Shown here one piece after another: positions 9,401-17,018 of a stretch of DNA of 64,000 bases. The number at the start of each line of letters is the position of its first letter. Within the stretch, counting starts at the first letter, position 1. The DNA comes from DATFVA01 sp963811905. GTDB lineage: Bacteria > Bacteroidota > Ignavibacteria > Ignavibacteriales > Ignavibacteriaceae. The DNA lies in assembly GCA_963811905.1 (NCBI GenBank), contig CAWETK010000014.1, positions 62,001 through 126,000 on the forward strand, given 5' to 3'. The notes under the pieces are model-generated. The model had not been told where the DNA came from. It did no database searches and was given only the letters and a program-made list of their open reading frames with translations. Both the position numbers and the translations under genes were made by a program.

Positions 9401-10737
9401 ATAATTATTCCGACAAACCATTTTCAGATGAAGAAAATAGTATACTAAAACGGTTTGCCAAAGTATTTGAACAGGCATATATACGCTTTCTCGATCTCCA
9501 GAAAGCAGAAGCACAGGCAAGAGAATCAAAAATAGAAGCTTCCCTTGAAAGAGTTCGTGCAAAAGCAATGGCGATGCACAGTCCGAATGATTTATCCGAA
9601 ACTGTTAATGTTTTCTTCAAGGAGTTAAAAACAATAGGGATTATTCCGATCCGCTGCGGCGTAGGTCAAATTGATGAGGCAACGAGAACTACAAGTCTAA
9701 CCACAACAACATCCTCCCAACAAGGTGACTCATACCAGGTAATTGGAAAAGTAAAGCAAACCGGCCATCCGGTGCTGGATGGAATTTTTGAAAACTGGAA
9801 ACTCCAGAAAGAATACCACCCTGTTTTAGAGGGAGAGGATATAAAAGCTTATTATGATGTGATGAATCTTCAAATCGGTTATCCCGATTATCCTGAAGGA
9901 ATGACACAATATGGGAATAATTTTCCTTTCAAAGAAGGATTCGTTTTTGCGTGGACTGAAAGTAAATTATCTGAAGAAGAACTGCAGATATTCCGTAGAT
10001 TCACTTCAGTGTTAAGTCTCACTTACAGACGTTATATTGATTTGATAGAGGCAGAAACCAGGGCTGTTGAGGCAGTAAAACAGGCTTCACTTGATCGTGT
10101 CCGTGCTGAAATTGCTTCTATGCGGACTTCCGAAGATCTGAACAGCATCACATCTGTGATCTGGAGGGAACTGAAAATGCTTGATGTTCCGTTTATCAGG
10201 TGCGGTGTTTTCATTATAAACGAAGCCCAAAGCAAAGTTCAGGTTTACCTGACAACACCGGACGGCAGACCGCTCGGAGTTCTGAACCTGCAATTTGATT
10301 CGAACAAACTCACAAGCAGCGCAGTCAGGTTCTGGCAAAAGGAAAAAGTATACACGGAACACTGGAATAAAGAAGAGTTCATAAACTGGACAAAATCGAT
10401 GATGGAACTTGGACAGGTTCAGAATATAGAGACATATCAGGGTGCGGCTTCTCCCCCCGAATCTCTCGATCTGCATTTCGTCCCGTTCAGCCAGGGAATG
10501 CTATATGTCGGCAACACCTCTCCCCTTTCCGAAAATAAATTACAGCTGGTGAAATCACTTGCAGAAGCTTTTTCGATTGCTTATGCGCGCTATGAAGATT
10601 TCAAGAACATAGAAGAAGCAAAAAATAAGATAGAGATAACTTTGAGTGAATTGAAATCTGCACAAGCTCAATTAGTACATTCGGAGAAAGATGGCATCGC
10701 TCGGCGAACTTACTGCAGGCATTGCACACGAAATTAA
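6478..10737 (+). CDS. Seven-module sensor part of a frameshifted giant histidine kinase
   Basis: A 1,419-aa soluble protein without membrane segments. After an N-terminal coiled coil (about 1-80) come seven copies of a module of about 185-190 aa. Each opens with a signature helix such as LERVRARTMAMQKSDELAET and continues as a GAF-like alpha/beta domain ending in RFxxVFxxTYxRFxDLxKAEAQARE. Modules begin near residues 83, 266, 454, 640, 829, 1020 and 1202. The end reads LKSAQAQLVHSEK and should continue into MASLGELTAGIAHE, as it does in the neighbouring kinase, but one extra base near 10690 shifts the frame so translation ends after 15 foreign residues. The catalytic half is at 10691-11437; restored, the protein would have about 1,650 aa. 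Input probably comes from the FIST protein upstream; the ligands of the modules are unknown. Confidence 0.88.
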   Translation: MNSKLQNIFDILQKSEKLDAEQKNNLIKAVKDADKELEITAFKLERTEKVKKTTAILLEETIAELEQKRKAVEAQNRELEIEASLERVRAVAMSMQKSDDLLSICEVSFKEFKKLGFDNLRNAVIHILNDNQKYFMDYDFSDYLGGSKNKISYDSHPILNEQLKKLKKANDAFAEVVIDGDQLESWKDFRRKGGQQDDPRLDGIPALYYYLYSIGVGDIGISTFKPIDESQINILKRFRNVFDLAYRRYNDIAQAEAQAREAQIQLALERVRARTLAMQKSDELAETARVLFQQFSELGENPDQLSIGIVNESEKVLEIWLSMKGNQMNQMFKASFDEPVVINKIYTAWKESKKSLIVDIAGNELEKYNNFRNSIDEFKDYNTVKNSFSSEENRRVIYCAFFPKGLLSVATPEPRPEETLNLLERFSVVFDLTYTRFLDLKKAEAQAREAEIELALERVRARTMGMQKSEELKEVIQLVYEQFVNLNIHIEHTGFILDYKTRDDLHIWLADQREIPSEITIPCFDSTPNNSIKEAKEKGQDSFTYLLAFEEKNKFYRDLFKFIPGVPEESLEYYFNCPGLAGSGVLLENVGLYIENFSGIPYTDEENNTLMRFGKVFQQTYTRFLDLQKAEAQARESEIQLALERVRARTMAMQKSDELAETASHLFVQLNSLGIKPYRFNIAIVDTESEKCQLWSTTNEGKVISSGPLIPLKEYRVFNQMYDGWKQQQRVSVIRVEGEERITWTKYIMRYVSFNEYKPENIDLERLRLEPAIFSNFFFKQGFIVVHTLEEINETDLKIIQRFVNVFEQTYTRFLDLQKAEAQAREAQIEAALEKVRSRSLAMHKSDELQYVVKTVFERLKDLNISMDAANIDIFSEGSRDADLWIAAPGQKYVAYFHLPYADYFIPVSVFNARENGDEFFAKTFSLEEKNKYFNYLFEYSDFKHLPDERKNIMLAASAYTVSFAFTKNSAISIHNYSDKPFSDEENSILKRFAKVFEQAYIRFLDLQKAEAQARESKIEASLERVRAKAMAMHSPNDLSETVNVFFKELKTIGIIPIRCGVGQIDEATRTTSLTTTTSSQQGDSYQVIGKVKQTGHPVLDGIFENWKLQKEYHPVLEGEDIKAYYDVMNLQIGYPDYPEGMTQYGNNFPFKEGFVFAWTESKLSEEELQIFRRFTSVLSLTYRRYIDLIEAETRAVEAVKQASLDRVRAEIASMRTSEDLNSITSVIWRELKMLDVPFIRCGVFIINEAQSKVQVYLTTPDGRPLGVLNLQFDSNKLTSSAVRFWQKEKVYTEHWNKEEFINWTKSMMELGQVQNIETYQGAASPPESLDLHFVPFSQGMLYVGNTSPLSENKLQLVKSLAEAFSIAYARYEDFKNIEEAKNKIEITLSELKSAQAQLVHSEKDGIARRTYCRHCTRN
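6715..10620 (+). repeat. Seven-fold tandem protein-coding repeat (period about 550-570 bp)
   Basis: The segment coding for the helix LERVRAR-xxAMxKSDEL recurs at about 6724, 7273, 7840, 8398, 8965, 9538 and 10084. The linker helices (KAEAQAREAEIELALERVRARTM type) are nearly identical between copies 2, 3 and 4, while the alpha/beta domains between them have diverged strongly. Copies 1 and 7 are the most diverged in the linker. This pattern fits growth by internal duplication with the coiled linkers kept in register for signal transmission. Confidence 0.85.
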
Positions 10738-11437
10738 AAACCCATTGAATTTTGTTAATAATTTTTCCGAGATAAGTGGTGAGTTAATAGATGAGATAGA
10801 ACAAGAATTAGAGAAGAATGATAAGGAAGAAGTTTTGGAGATTCTTAAAGATCTGAAACAAAATCTGGAAAAAATAAATCTACACGGCAAACGAGCAGAT
10901 TCTATTGTCAAAGGAATGCTGCTTCATTCAAGAGGAACTTCAGGTGAAAAAACATTAACCGATATAAATGATTTGCTTGAACAATATGTTAACCTTGCTT
11001 ACCACGGAATGAGAGCACAGAATAAGGAATTTAATATTACAATTGAAAAAGATTATGATAAAACTTTAGAAAAAATAAATGTGGTTCCGCAGGATATCAG
11101 CAGAGTTTTCCTTAATATAATTAACAACGCCTGCTATGCAGCTTATGACAGGAAGAAGAAAAGCAGTGATAACAACTTCACCCCCACTTTAATAGTTTCG
11201 ACAAAAAACCTGAAGGGTAAAATTGAGATAAGCATTAGTGATAACGGCAGCGGAATTCCAAAAGATATTTTAGATAAAATATTCCAGCCGTTCTTTACAA
11301 CGAAACCAACTGGTGAGGGTACTGGTTTGGGTCTGTCACTTAGTTATGATATCGTTACGAAGGTTCATAATGGTGAACTAAGAGTTCAGACCAGGGAAGG
11401 TGTTGGTACTGAATTTAGTATTTTATTGAATAATTAA
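10691..11437 (+). CDS. Histidine kinase catalytic part, separated by frameshift
   Basis: This frame overlaps the end of the seven-module frame and starts MASLGELTAGIAHEIKNPLN, with the phospho-accepting His at residue 13. It continues with N-box NIINNACYAAYD, G1 DNGSGIP and G2 GEGTGLGLSLSYDIV, a full HATPase. In the paralogue at 14.5 kb the same segment reads HAEKMASL in one frame from the codons GAA-AAG-ATG; here the bases are GAG-AAA-G-ATG, one base longer. A separate 248-aa kinase core without input domain would be unusual. A purine-rich GGAGAAAG in front of ATG 10691 could allow re-initiation, so some separate product is possible. Alternatives are a real mutation, a sequencing error or programmed frameshifting. 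Confidence 0.85.
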   Translation: MASLGELTAGIAHEIKNPLNFVNNFSEISGELIDEIEQELEKNDKEEVLEILKDLKQNLEKINLHGKRADSIVKGMLLHSRGTSGEKTLTDINDLLEQYVNLAYHGMRAQNKEFNITIEKDYDKTLEKINVVPQDISRVFLNIINNACYAAYDRKKKSSDNNFTPTLIVSTKNLKGKIEISISDNGSGIPKDILDKIFQPFFTTKPTGEGTGLGLSLSYDIVTKVHNGELRVQTREGVGTEFSILLNN

Positions 11438-11446
11438 ATTACAATT

Positions 11447-14400
11447 ATGAAAAACAAACATTCAAATATCTTTTTGTACTTGATGACCGGTCTTGTGTTG
11501 TTTATTTCTTATTTATCTTCCCCTGGTTATGCACAAAGGAATTACCTTTTTGAAAATATTTCAATTCCCGAAGGGCTTTCAAATGCTACAGTCAATTATA
11601 TCTTTCAGGATAGCAACGGGTTTATCTGGATTTCGACTAATGACGGCCTTAACAGATATGATGGAAACAATATTAAAGTATTTAAAAACGATCCAAATGA
11701 TTCTACCACGCTACCAACTAATGATTGCTATGCCATTGCAGAGGATGCAGAGGGGTTTATCTGGATTGGTGTATCAAATAACATTATCGCAAAATACGAC
11801 CCTAAAAATGAGACTTTTCACAGCTATCCCTTAGAAACTGCGGGTGTCACTAAAATATCATATTCTTATTCAGCACTTTTGGATTCTAAAGCAAATTTGT
11901 GGTTTGCATCAACATATCACGGGATACAAAAATTCAATAAATCAGACAATAAGTTTGAACAGGTACACCTCGATGCTAATAATAAAAATGATCAATGGGG
12001 TAATATCTATACTATAATTGAATTAAAGAATGGAAATATTTTAGCTGCCGATTATGCAAATGGGGTAAAAATATACAATGAAAAGCTTAATTTATTTCAG
12101 CCATATTATCTCAATACAAATTTCAACCCGAATGAAATTCAGATTATATATGAAGACGTATCCGGAAATATCTGGCTTGGAGGGAGAAATCAATTAATAA
12201 GATATTCTCCTTCTCATCATACCACTGAAGATTTTGATTTATTCCGCCTGATCAAAATCCCTACTAGTTACGATAATATTACGGGGATAATGCAGGATGA
12301 TGAAGGATACTTATGGGCAAGTGTTTATTCGCAGGGGCTGTATAGGATTGATCTTAAGACAAAAAACATCGAAAGAATTAATTATAGTAATAATGGGTTA
12401 AACAACTACGGACGGGATGTTCTTAATAACATTTATAAAGACAAATACGGGGTTATATGGCTTGGTATATGGGGGAAAGGCATTATCAAATATGATCCGC
12501 TCAGAGAACCATTCAACTTTAGTACATTATATACTGGTGACATCGCCAGCTCCGGCGGGAATTTTCCAACGGTATTTGCAGGTTCGCATCAGAGAAATGA
12601 AATAACAATTGGAACATCTGAAAAGGGCTTATTTGTTTACGATCTTGAAAATCATAAGTTAAACAATATAGGATTTGGTACAGAAGGGATTACAAATATT
12701 CAGGGTCTTGCTATTGATAATGAGGGTAATAAATGGTTTGCATATAATAACCTGGGTCTGCACAAACTTGATAAGAATAACTTACTAAGCACTTATCAAT
12801 CACCCAATAAAAACAAAACTTCAAGTTATTTTATAAACTCCTTAAAAATTGATTCAGCAGGTAATATCTGGATAGCCTCCAGACAGGGATTTGAAAAATA
12901 TTATCCTTCCCAAAATCAATATACTCTCTTACCTACGATCATGAATAAATCAATGAGTAAGGGGCTTTCGCAAAGAATTCATGAAATAGCCGGCTCACAG
13001 GAACCATTGACTTCCATAGTAAAAGTTGGTGAGGCCTCAAATCTGGAAAAAACATTCACCCTGAATTCTGATCAAAAAGTTTTAATAATTGGTCTGGGAG
13101 AAGGCCAAATGGATGTTGGCGTGGGTCTTTCAGATGCCGGGGCACTATTAAACGAAGATGGCAGGACAATCTGGTCAATGAATGATTTATTTAAAACATT
13201 TAATGACGGAGGAGGATATAAAAACCGGATTGCACTCGGATGTTTAAATTTGAAAAAGGGTAATTATAAAATTACATACGCAACAGATGTGGGTCACTCT
13301 TACGGAACCTGGAATGTAACTCCGCCTCCTGATTCTTTGTGGTATGGTATTCAGGTTTTTAGTTTGACTGAATCTGATTATAGCAGCATAAGTCAAATGT
13401 GCGACAAAGAAATTAATTCCGACAAATTTATGCCTTTGGAAGTAGGCACAAGTATTGAATTCAGCAAGCGGTTGGATAATGTTCTTTGGTTAGGTTCTAC
13501 ACAAAGCGGATTTTTTAAATATAATTTAGCCACGGGTAATTTTAAGCAGTATAATTTTGACTCCCTGAATGTCAGTTCTCTGAATAATTATATTAATTGC
13601 ATTTTTGAAGATAATGAAGGCATAGTATGGATAGCGACAGCAAACAGTTTATTAAGATTTGACCCTTCATCCGAAATAATTAACAAGTTTGATCAGAAAG
13701 ACGGACTCCCATCTAATCAAATAAATTCCATTATTGAAGATCTTGAAGGAAGTCTCTGGATTAATACCTCAGCCGGACTATCCAAACTGAATAAAAATGC
13801 TCCTAAGGATAAGTGGAATTTTGTCAATTTTGATGTTCAGGACGGGCTGCAGGGTTTTACAAACAGCAAAGCAAGCTGGATAGGAAAAGACGGCGAGATA
13901 TTTTTAGGAGGAATTGATGGATTTACATATTTCTATCCTGGAAAAATCAACGAAATAAAACCGGATATAGTTATAGAAGACATAAAAGTTTCTGATATCT
14001 CGCTTAAATCGGATTCTTCTGAAATTAAGATTAACAATAGTGTAATGAAACTTAATGAACTTGATCTTTCCTATACGCAAAATAATTTATCTTTTGAGTT
14101 TGCATCGATTCATTATTCAAGACCTGAAAAAAATAAAATTATTTATAAGCTGGAAGGGTTTGATACTCACTGGATATCCACAGATCGAAATTTTACATCA
14201 TACACTAACCTGGCACCCGGCAAGTATACATTTATAGTTAAAGGTTCGAACGGGGATGGAATCTGGAATGATAAAGGAAAATCAATAAAGATAAATATTA
14301 GTCCGCCCTGGTGGAGAACTCTGTCTGCGTACATTGGCTATTTTTTCCTATTTGCATTTTTGGTGTTCGGTGTAGACAGGTTTCAGAGAAGACGACTAAT

Positions 14401-15277
14401 TGAAAAAGAACGGATCCTGGCTAAAGAAAAAGAGCTTGAGCAGGCTAAAGAAATTGAAAAGGCTTACAACAAATTGAAAAGCACACAAACTCAGCTTATT
14501 CATGCTGAAAAGATGGCTTCGCTGGGAGAGCTTACGGCCGGAATAGCGCACGAAATTAAAAATCCATTGAACTTTATAAATAATTTTGCTGAGATAAGTA
14601 CCGAGTTGCTGGATGAAATGCAGACTGAATTAGTTAGTAACGACAGAAAGAGTGCGGGTGTGAAAGAGATAGTGGAAAATCTGAAGCAGAACCTTGAGAA
14701 GATAACTCAGCATGGAAAACGTGCAGATTCCATAGTTAAAGGAATGCTTCTTCATTCAAGAGGAACCACCGGCGAAAAAATTCCAACAGATATAAACGAT
14801 CTTCTGGACCAGTATGTTAATCTTGCTTACCATGGTATGCGGGCACAGAACAAAGAATTTAATATTACCATAGAAAAAGATTACGATGAAACCCTGGAGA
14901 AGATAAATGTAGTTCCGCAGGATATCAGCAGAGTATTCCTGAATATTATTAACAATGCCTGCTATGCAGCTTATGATAAAAAGAAAAAGAGAGAGAATGA
15001 TTTCTCCCCGGTTATTAAGGTTTCTACTAGAAACTCAGAAGGTAAGGTCGAGATCCGTATTAAAGATAACGGTATGGGAATTCCCGAAGATGTAAAGGAT
15101 AAATTATTCAATCCGTTCTTTACTACCAAGCCAACCGGCGAAGGAACAGGTCTGGGGCTTTCACTAAGCTATGATATCGTCACAAAGATGCATGGCGGGA
15201 ATATAGTTTTTGAGACTGAAGAAGGTAAATACACAGAATTTATAATAACATTACCAAAACATAATGAGGCAAAATGA
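11447..15277 (+). CDS. Propeller-type membrane histidine kinase with an inserted domain
   Basis: A 1,276-aa sensor kinase. It has a signal peptide (to YAQ, residue 29), a two-component-propeller region with repeated 'edxxGxIWIgtxxGLxrYd' blades (about 35-490 and 665-845), a Y_Y_Y domain (about 870-955), a membrane helix (about 959-980), a coiled coil and a kinase core with His1035 in AHEIKNPLN, N-box NIINNACYAAYD and G-boxes DNGMGIP and GEGTGLGL. Unlike the gene at the left edge it has no receiver or AraC domain. Residues about 499-651 interrupt the propeller with a segment that is not blade-like (see findings). The kinase core is very close to that of the preceding gene. The stop overlaps the start of the receiver gene (ATGA), so phosphotransfer to that protein is likely. 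Confidence 0.92.
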   Translation: MKNKHSNIFLYLMTGLVLFISYLSSPGYAQRNYLFENISIPEGLSNATVNYIFQDSNGFIWISTNDGLNRYDGNNIKVFKNDPNDSTTLPTNDCYAIAEDAEGFIWIGVSNNIIAKYDPKNETFHSYPLETAGVTKISYSYSALLDSKANLWFASTYHGIQKFNKSDNKFEQVHLDANNKNDQWGNIYTIIELKNGNILAADYANGVKIYNEKLNLFQPYYLNTNFNPNEIQIIYEDVSGNIWLGGRNQLIRYSPSHHTTEDFDLFRLIKIPTSYDNITGIMQDDEGYLWASVYSQGLYRIDLKTKNIERINYSNNGLNNYGRDVLNNIYKDKYGVIWLGIWGKGIIKYDPLREPFNFSTLYTGDIASSGGNFPTVFAGSHQRNEITIGTSEKGLFVYDLENHKLNNIGFGTEGITNIQGLAIDNEGNKWFAYNNLGLHKLDKNNLLSTYQSPNKNKTSSYFINSLKIDSAGNIWIASRQGFEKYYPSQNQYTLLPTIMNKSMSKGLSQRIHEIAGSQEPLTSIVKVGEASNLEKTFTLNSDQKVLIIGLGEGQMDVGVGLSDAGALLNEDGRTIWSMNDLFKTFNDGGGYKNRIALGCLNLKKGNYKITYATDVGHSYGTWNVTPPPDSLWYGIQVFSLTESDYSSISQMCDKEINSDKFMPLEVGTSIEFSKRLDNVLWLGSTQSGFFKYNLATGNFKQYNFDSLNVSSLNNYINCIFEDNEGIVWIATANSLLRFDPSSEIINKFDQKDGLPSNQINSIIEDLEGSLWINTSAGLSKLNKNAPKDKWNFVNFDVQDGLQGFTNSKASWIGKDGEIFLGGIDGFTYFYPGKINEIKPDIVIEDIKVSDISLKSDSSEIKINNSVMKLNELDLSYTQNNLSFEFASIHYSRPEKNKIIYKLEGFDTHWISTDRNFTSYTNLAPGKYTFIVKGSNGDGIWNDKGKSIKINISPPWWRTLSAYIGYFFLFAFLVFGVDRFQRRRLIEKERILAKEKELEQAKEIEKAYNKLKSTQTQLIHAEKMASLGELTAGIAHEIKNPLNFINNFAEISTELLDEMQTELVSNDRKSAGVKEIVENLKQNLEKITQHGKRADSIVKGMLLHSRGTTGEKIPTDINDLLDQYVNLAYHGMRAQNKEFNITIEKDYDETLEKINVVPQDISRVFLNIINNACYAAYDKKKKRENDFSPVIKVSTRNSEGKVEIRIKDNGMGIPEDVKDKLFNPFFTTKPTGEGTGLGLSLSYDIVTKMHGGNIVFETEEGKYTEFIITLPKHNEAK

Positions 15278-15651
15278 AACTGTTAGTGGTAGATGATGAA
15301 AGTGATGTTCAGTTTTTATTTCAGCAGAAATTCAGGAAGGAAATTAAATCCGGGCAAATGCAGATAAGATATGCGTTGAATGGGATTTCCGCCCTCGAAT
15401 TAATAGAATCGTTTGAGGATAAGACTAATTATTTAATATTAACTGACATCAATATGCCAGAGATGAACGGTATAGAACTTCTGAAAGTAATAAAAAGCCG
15501 TTATCCCGGATTAAAAGTGTTTGTAATAACTGCCTACGGAGATGAACAGAATTTTAATATGGCAAAGAAACTTGGAGCTGACGATTATTTTATAAAACCG
15601 CTTCAGTTTGAACTGCTGAAATCAAAATTAATTTATCCCGATGCAATTTGA
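15274..15651 (+). CDS. Stand-alone response regulator receiver
   Basis: A 125-aa single receiver domain: acidic pair Asp7-Asp8, phospho-acceptor Asp58 in LTDINMPEMNG, Thr/Ala switch segment VITAYGD and Lys108 in FIKPL. There is no output domain. It overlaps the propeller kinase by four bases and is followed 11 bases later by a receiver-phosphatase, so it is probably the immediate phospho-target of the kinase, or a phosphate sink or shuttle within this pathway. Confidence 0.93.
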   Translation: MKLLVVDDESDVQFLFQQKFRKEIKSGQMQIRYALNGISALELIESFEDKTNYLILTDINMPEMNGIELLKVIKSRYPGLKVFVITAYGDEQNFNMAKKLGADDYFIKPLQFELLKSKLIYPDAI

Positions 15652-15662
15652 GGAAAAAATAA

Positions 15663-16832
15663 ATGCATTTAGCAAAAATATTAGTCGTTGATGATGAACC
15701 TGATCTTCAGTCGCTGATTCGTCAGAAATTCCGGAATAAGATAAAATCGAACGAATATGAATTTCATTTTGCGGAGAATGGGGCTGAAGCACTGGAAAAA
15801 CTTAACAATGACGGGACGATAGATTTAATTCTTACGGATATAAATATGCCGGTAATGGACGGGCTAACGCTTCTTTCAAAAATCAATGAGATGAATAAGA
15901 AATTACTAAGATCTGTTATAGTATCGGCATACGGGGATATGGACAATATTAGAACGGCAATGAACAGGGGTGCATATGATTTTGTTACCAAACCCATCGA
16001 TTTAAAAGATCTTGAGATTACCATTGAAAAATCGCTGAAGGAAATCGAGAAGTATAAAATTGCTATGATGGCTCACGATACGCTTGTAGCTCTCAGGCAG
16101 GAACTTGATATTGCTACGATCATACAGACATCTATGCTTCCGAAGACATTCCCGGCTTTCCCCGACAGGAATGAATTTGATATCTATGCCAGTATGATCC
16201 CTGCGAAGGAGGTGGGCGGAGATTTTTATGATTACTTCCTGATTGATAAATACAGGCTGGGAGTGATTATTGGGGATGTATCGGGAAAAGGAATTGCCGC
16301 CGCATTGCTGATGGCGGTATGCAAAACATTGCTTAAGGTAACTGCGGCAAAGGGAATGCCTGCGGACGACGTTCTTTCAGAAGTAAACAAGATGCTGGTG
16401 AAAGAAAGTCCTTCCAATATGTTTGTAACTGTTTTTTACGGGATCCTTGATACGAGAAATGGATCATTCGAATACTCGAACGGAGGTCATAATCCTCCCT
16501 GTCTGCTATCAGGTGACGGCAGTATTAAAGCAATCGATGGAGCGGGCGGACTTATGCTCGGAGCATTCGAGCTTTCAGATTATAAATCGGATATAATAAT
16601 GCTGAAGCCGGGCGACAGTATTTTTTTCTATACAGACGGGGTAACGGAGGCATTTAATGAAGAGGAGGAGGAATTTAACGACCACAGACTTAACGCCCTG
16701 CTTGGCAGCCAGGGCAGTTCAGGCAATAAGGAAATCGTTGACAGGGTTTTCGCCGGTTTATCGGCTTTTACAGATGGGGCTGATCAGTCAGACGACATCA
16801 CCTGTATGGTCTTAAAATACCTGAGATATTAA
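15663..16832 (+). CDS. Response regulator with PP2C (RsbU/SpoIIE-type) phosphatase
   Basis: A 389-aa protein: receiver domain (1-120; Asp10-Asp11, Asp59 in LTDINMPVMDG, Lys110 in TKPID), a coiled connector (about 120-160, AHDTLVALRQELDIATIIQ) and a PP2C domain with the metal-binding segments GGDFYD (185-190), GDVSGKG (204-210), YSNGGHNPP, FYTDGVTEA and QSDDIT. Family knowledge: such proteins dephosphorylate anti-sigma-factor antagonists in partner-switching pathways. No antagonist or anti-sigma kinase lies next to it, so the partner is elsewhere. A GAGGAA site precedes the ATG. It ends the signalling block. Confidence 0.93.
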   Translation: MHLAKILVVDDEPDLQSLIRQKFRNKIKSNEYEFHFAENGAEALEKLNNDGTIDLILTDINMPVMDGLTLLSKINEMNKKLLRSVIVSAYGDMDNIRTAMNRGAYDFVTKPIDLKDLEITIEKSLKEIEKYKIAMMAHDTLVALRQELDIATIIQTSMLPKTFPAFPDRNEFDIYASMIPAKEVGGDFYDYFLIDKYRLGVIIGDVSGKGIAAALLMAVCKTLLKVTAAKGMPADDVLSEVNKMLVKESPSNMFVTVFYGILDTRNGSFEYSNGGHNPPCLLSGDGSIKAIDGAGGLMLGAFELSDYKSDIIMLKPGDSIFFYTDGVTEAFNEEEEEFNDHRLNALLGSQGSSGNKEIVDRVFAGLSAFTDGADQSDDITCMVLKYLRY

Positions 16833-17018
16833 CAGCTTGTTCAAAATCATCCCCGGGCTCTGATTTCCGGCTCTCCCCCAGCCTTTTTCAAATGAAAATT
16901 GTTAATTGACTCTATGTCCCTTTATTCCAGCTAATTTTACTATCTAATCAACCGAGCTGATTTTTCTTCAATCACTGTTGACTAATTACTAACCGTTAAT
17001 AATAACAGGAGGCAACCT

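Noticed and set aside
10087..10476. A 129-codon minus-strand frame inside the sensor kinase
   Set aside because: Antisense to module 7 of the repeat array; a shadow of the coding bias on the other strand.
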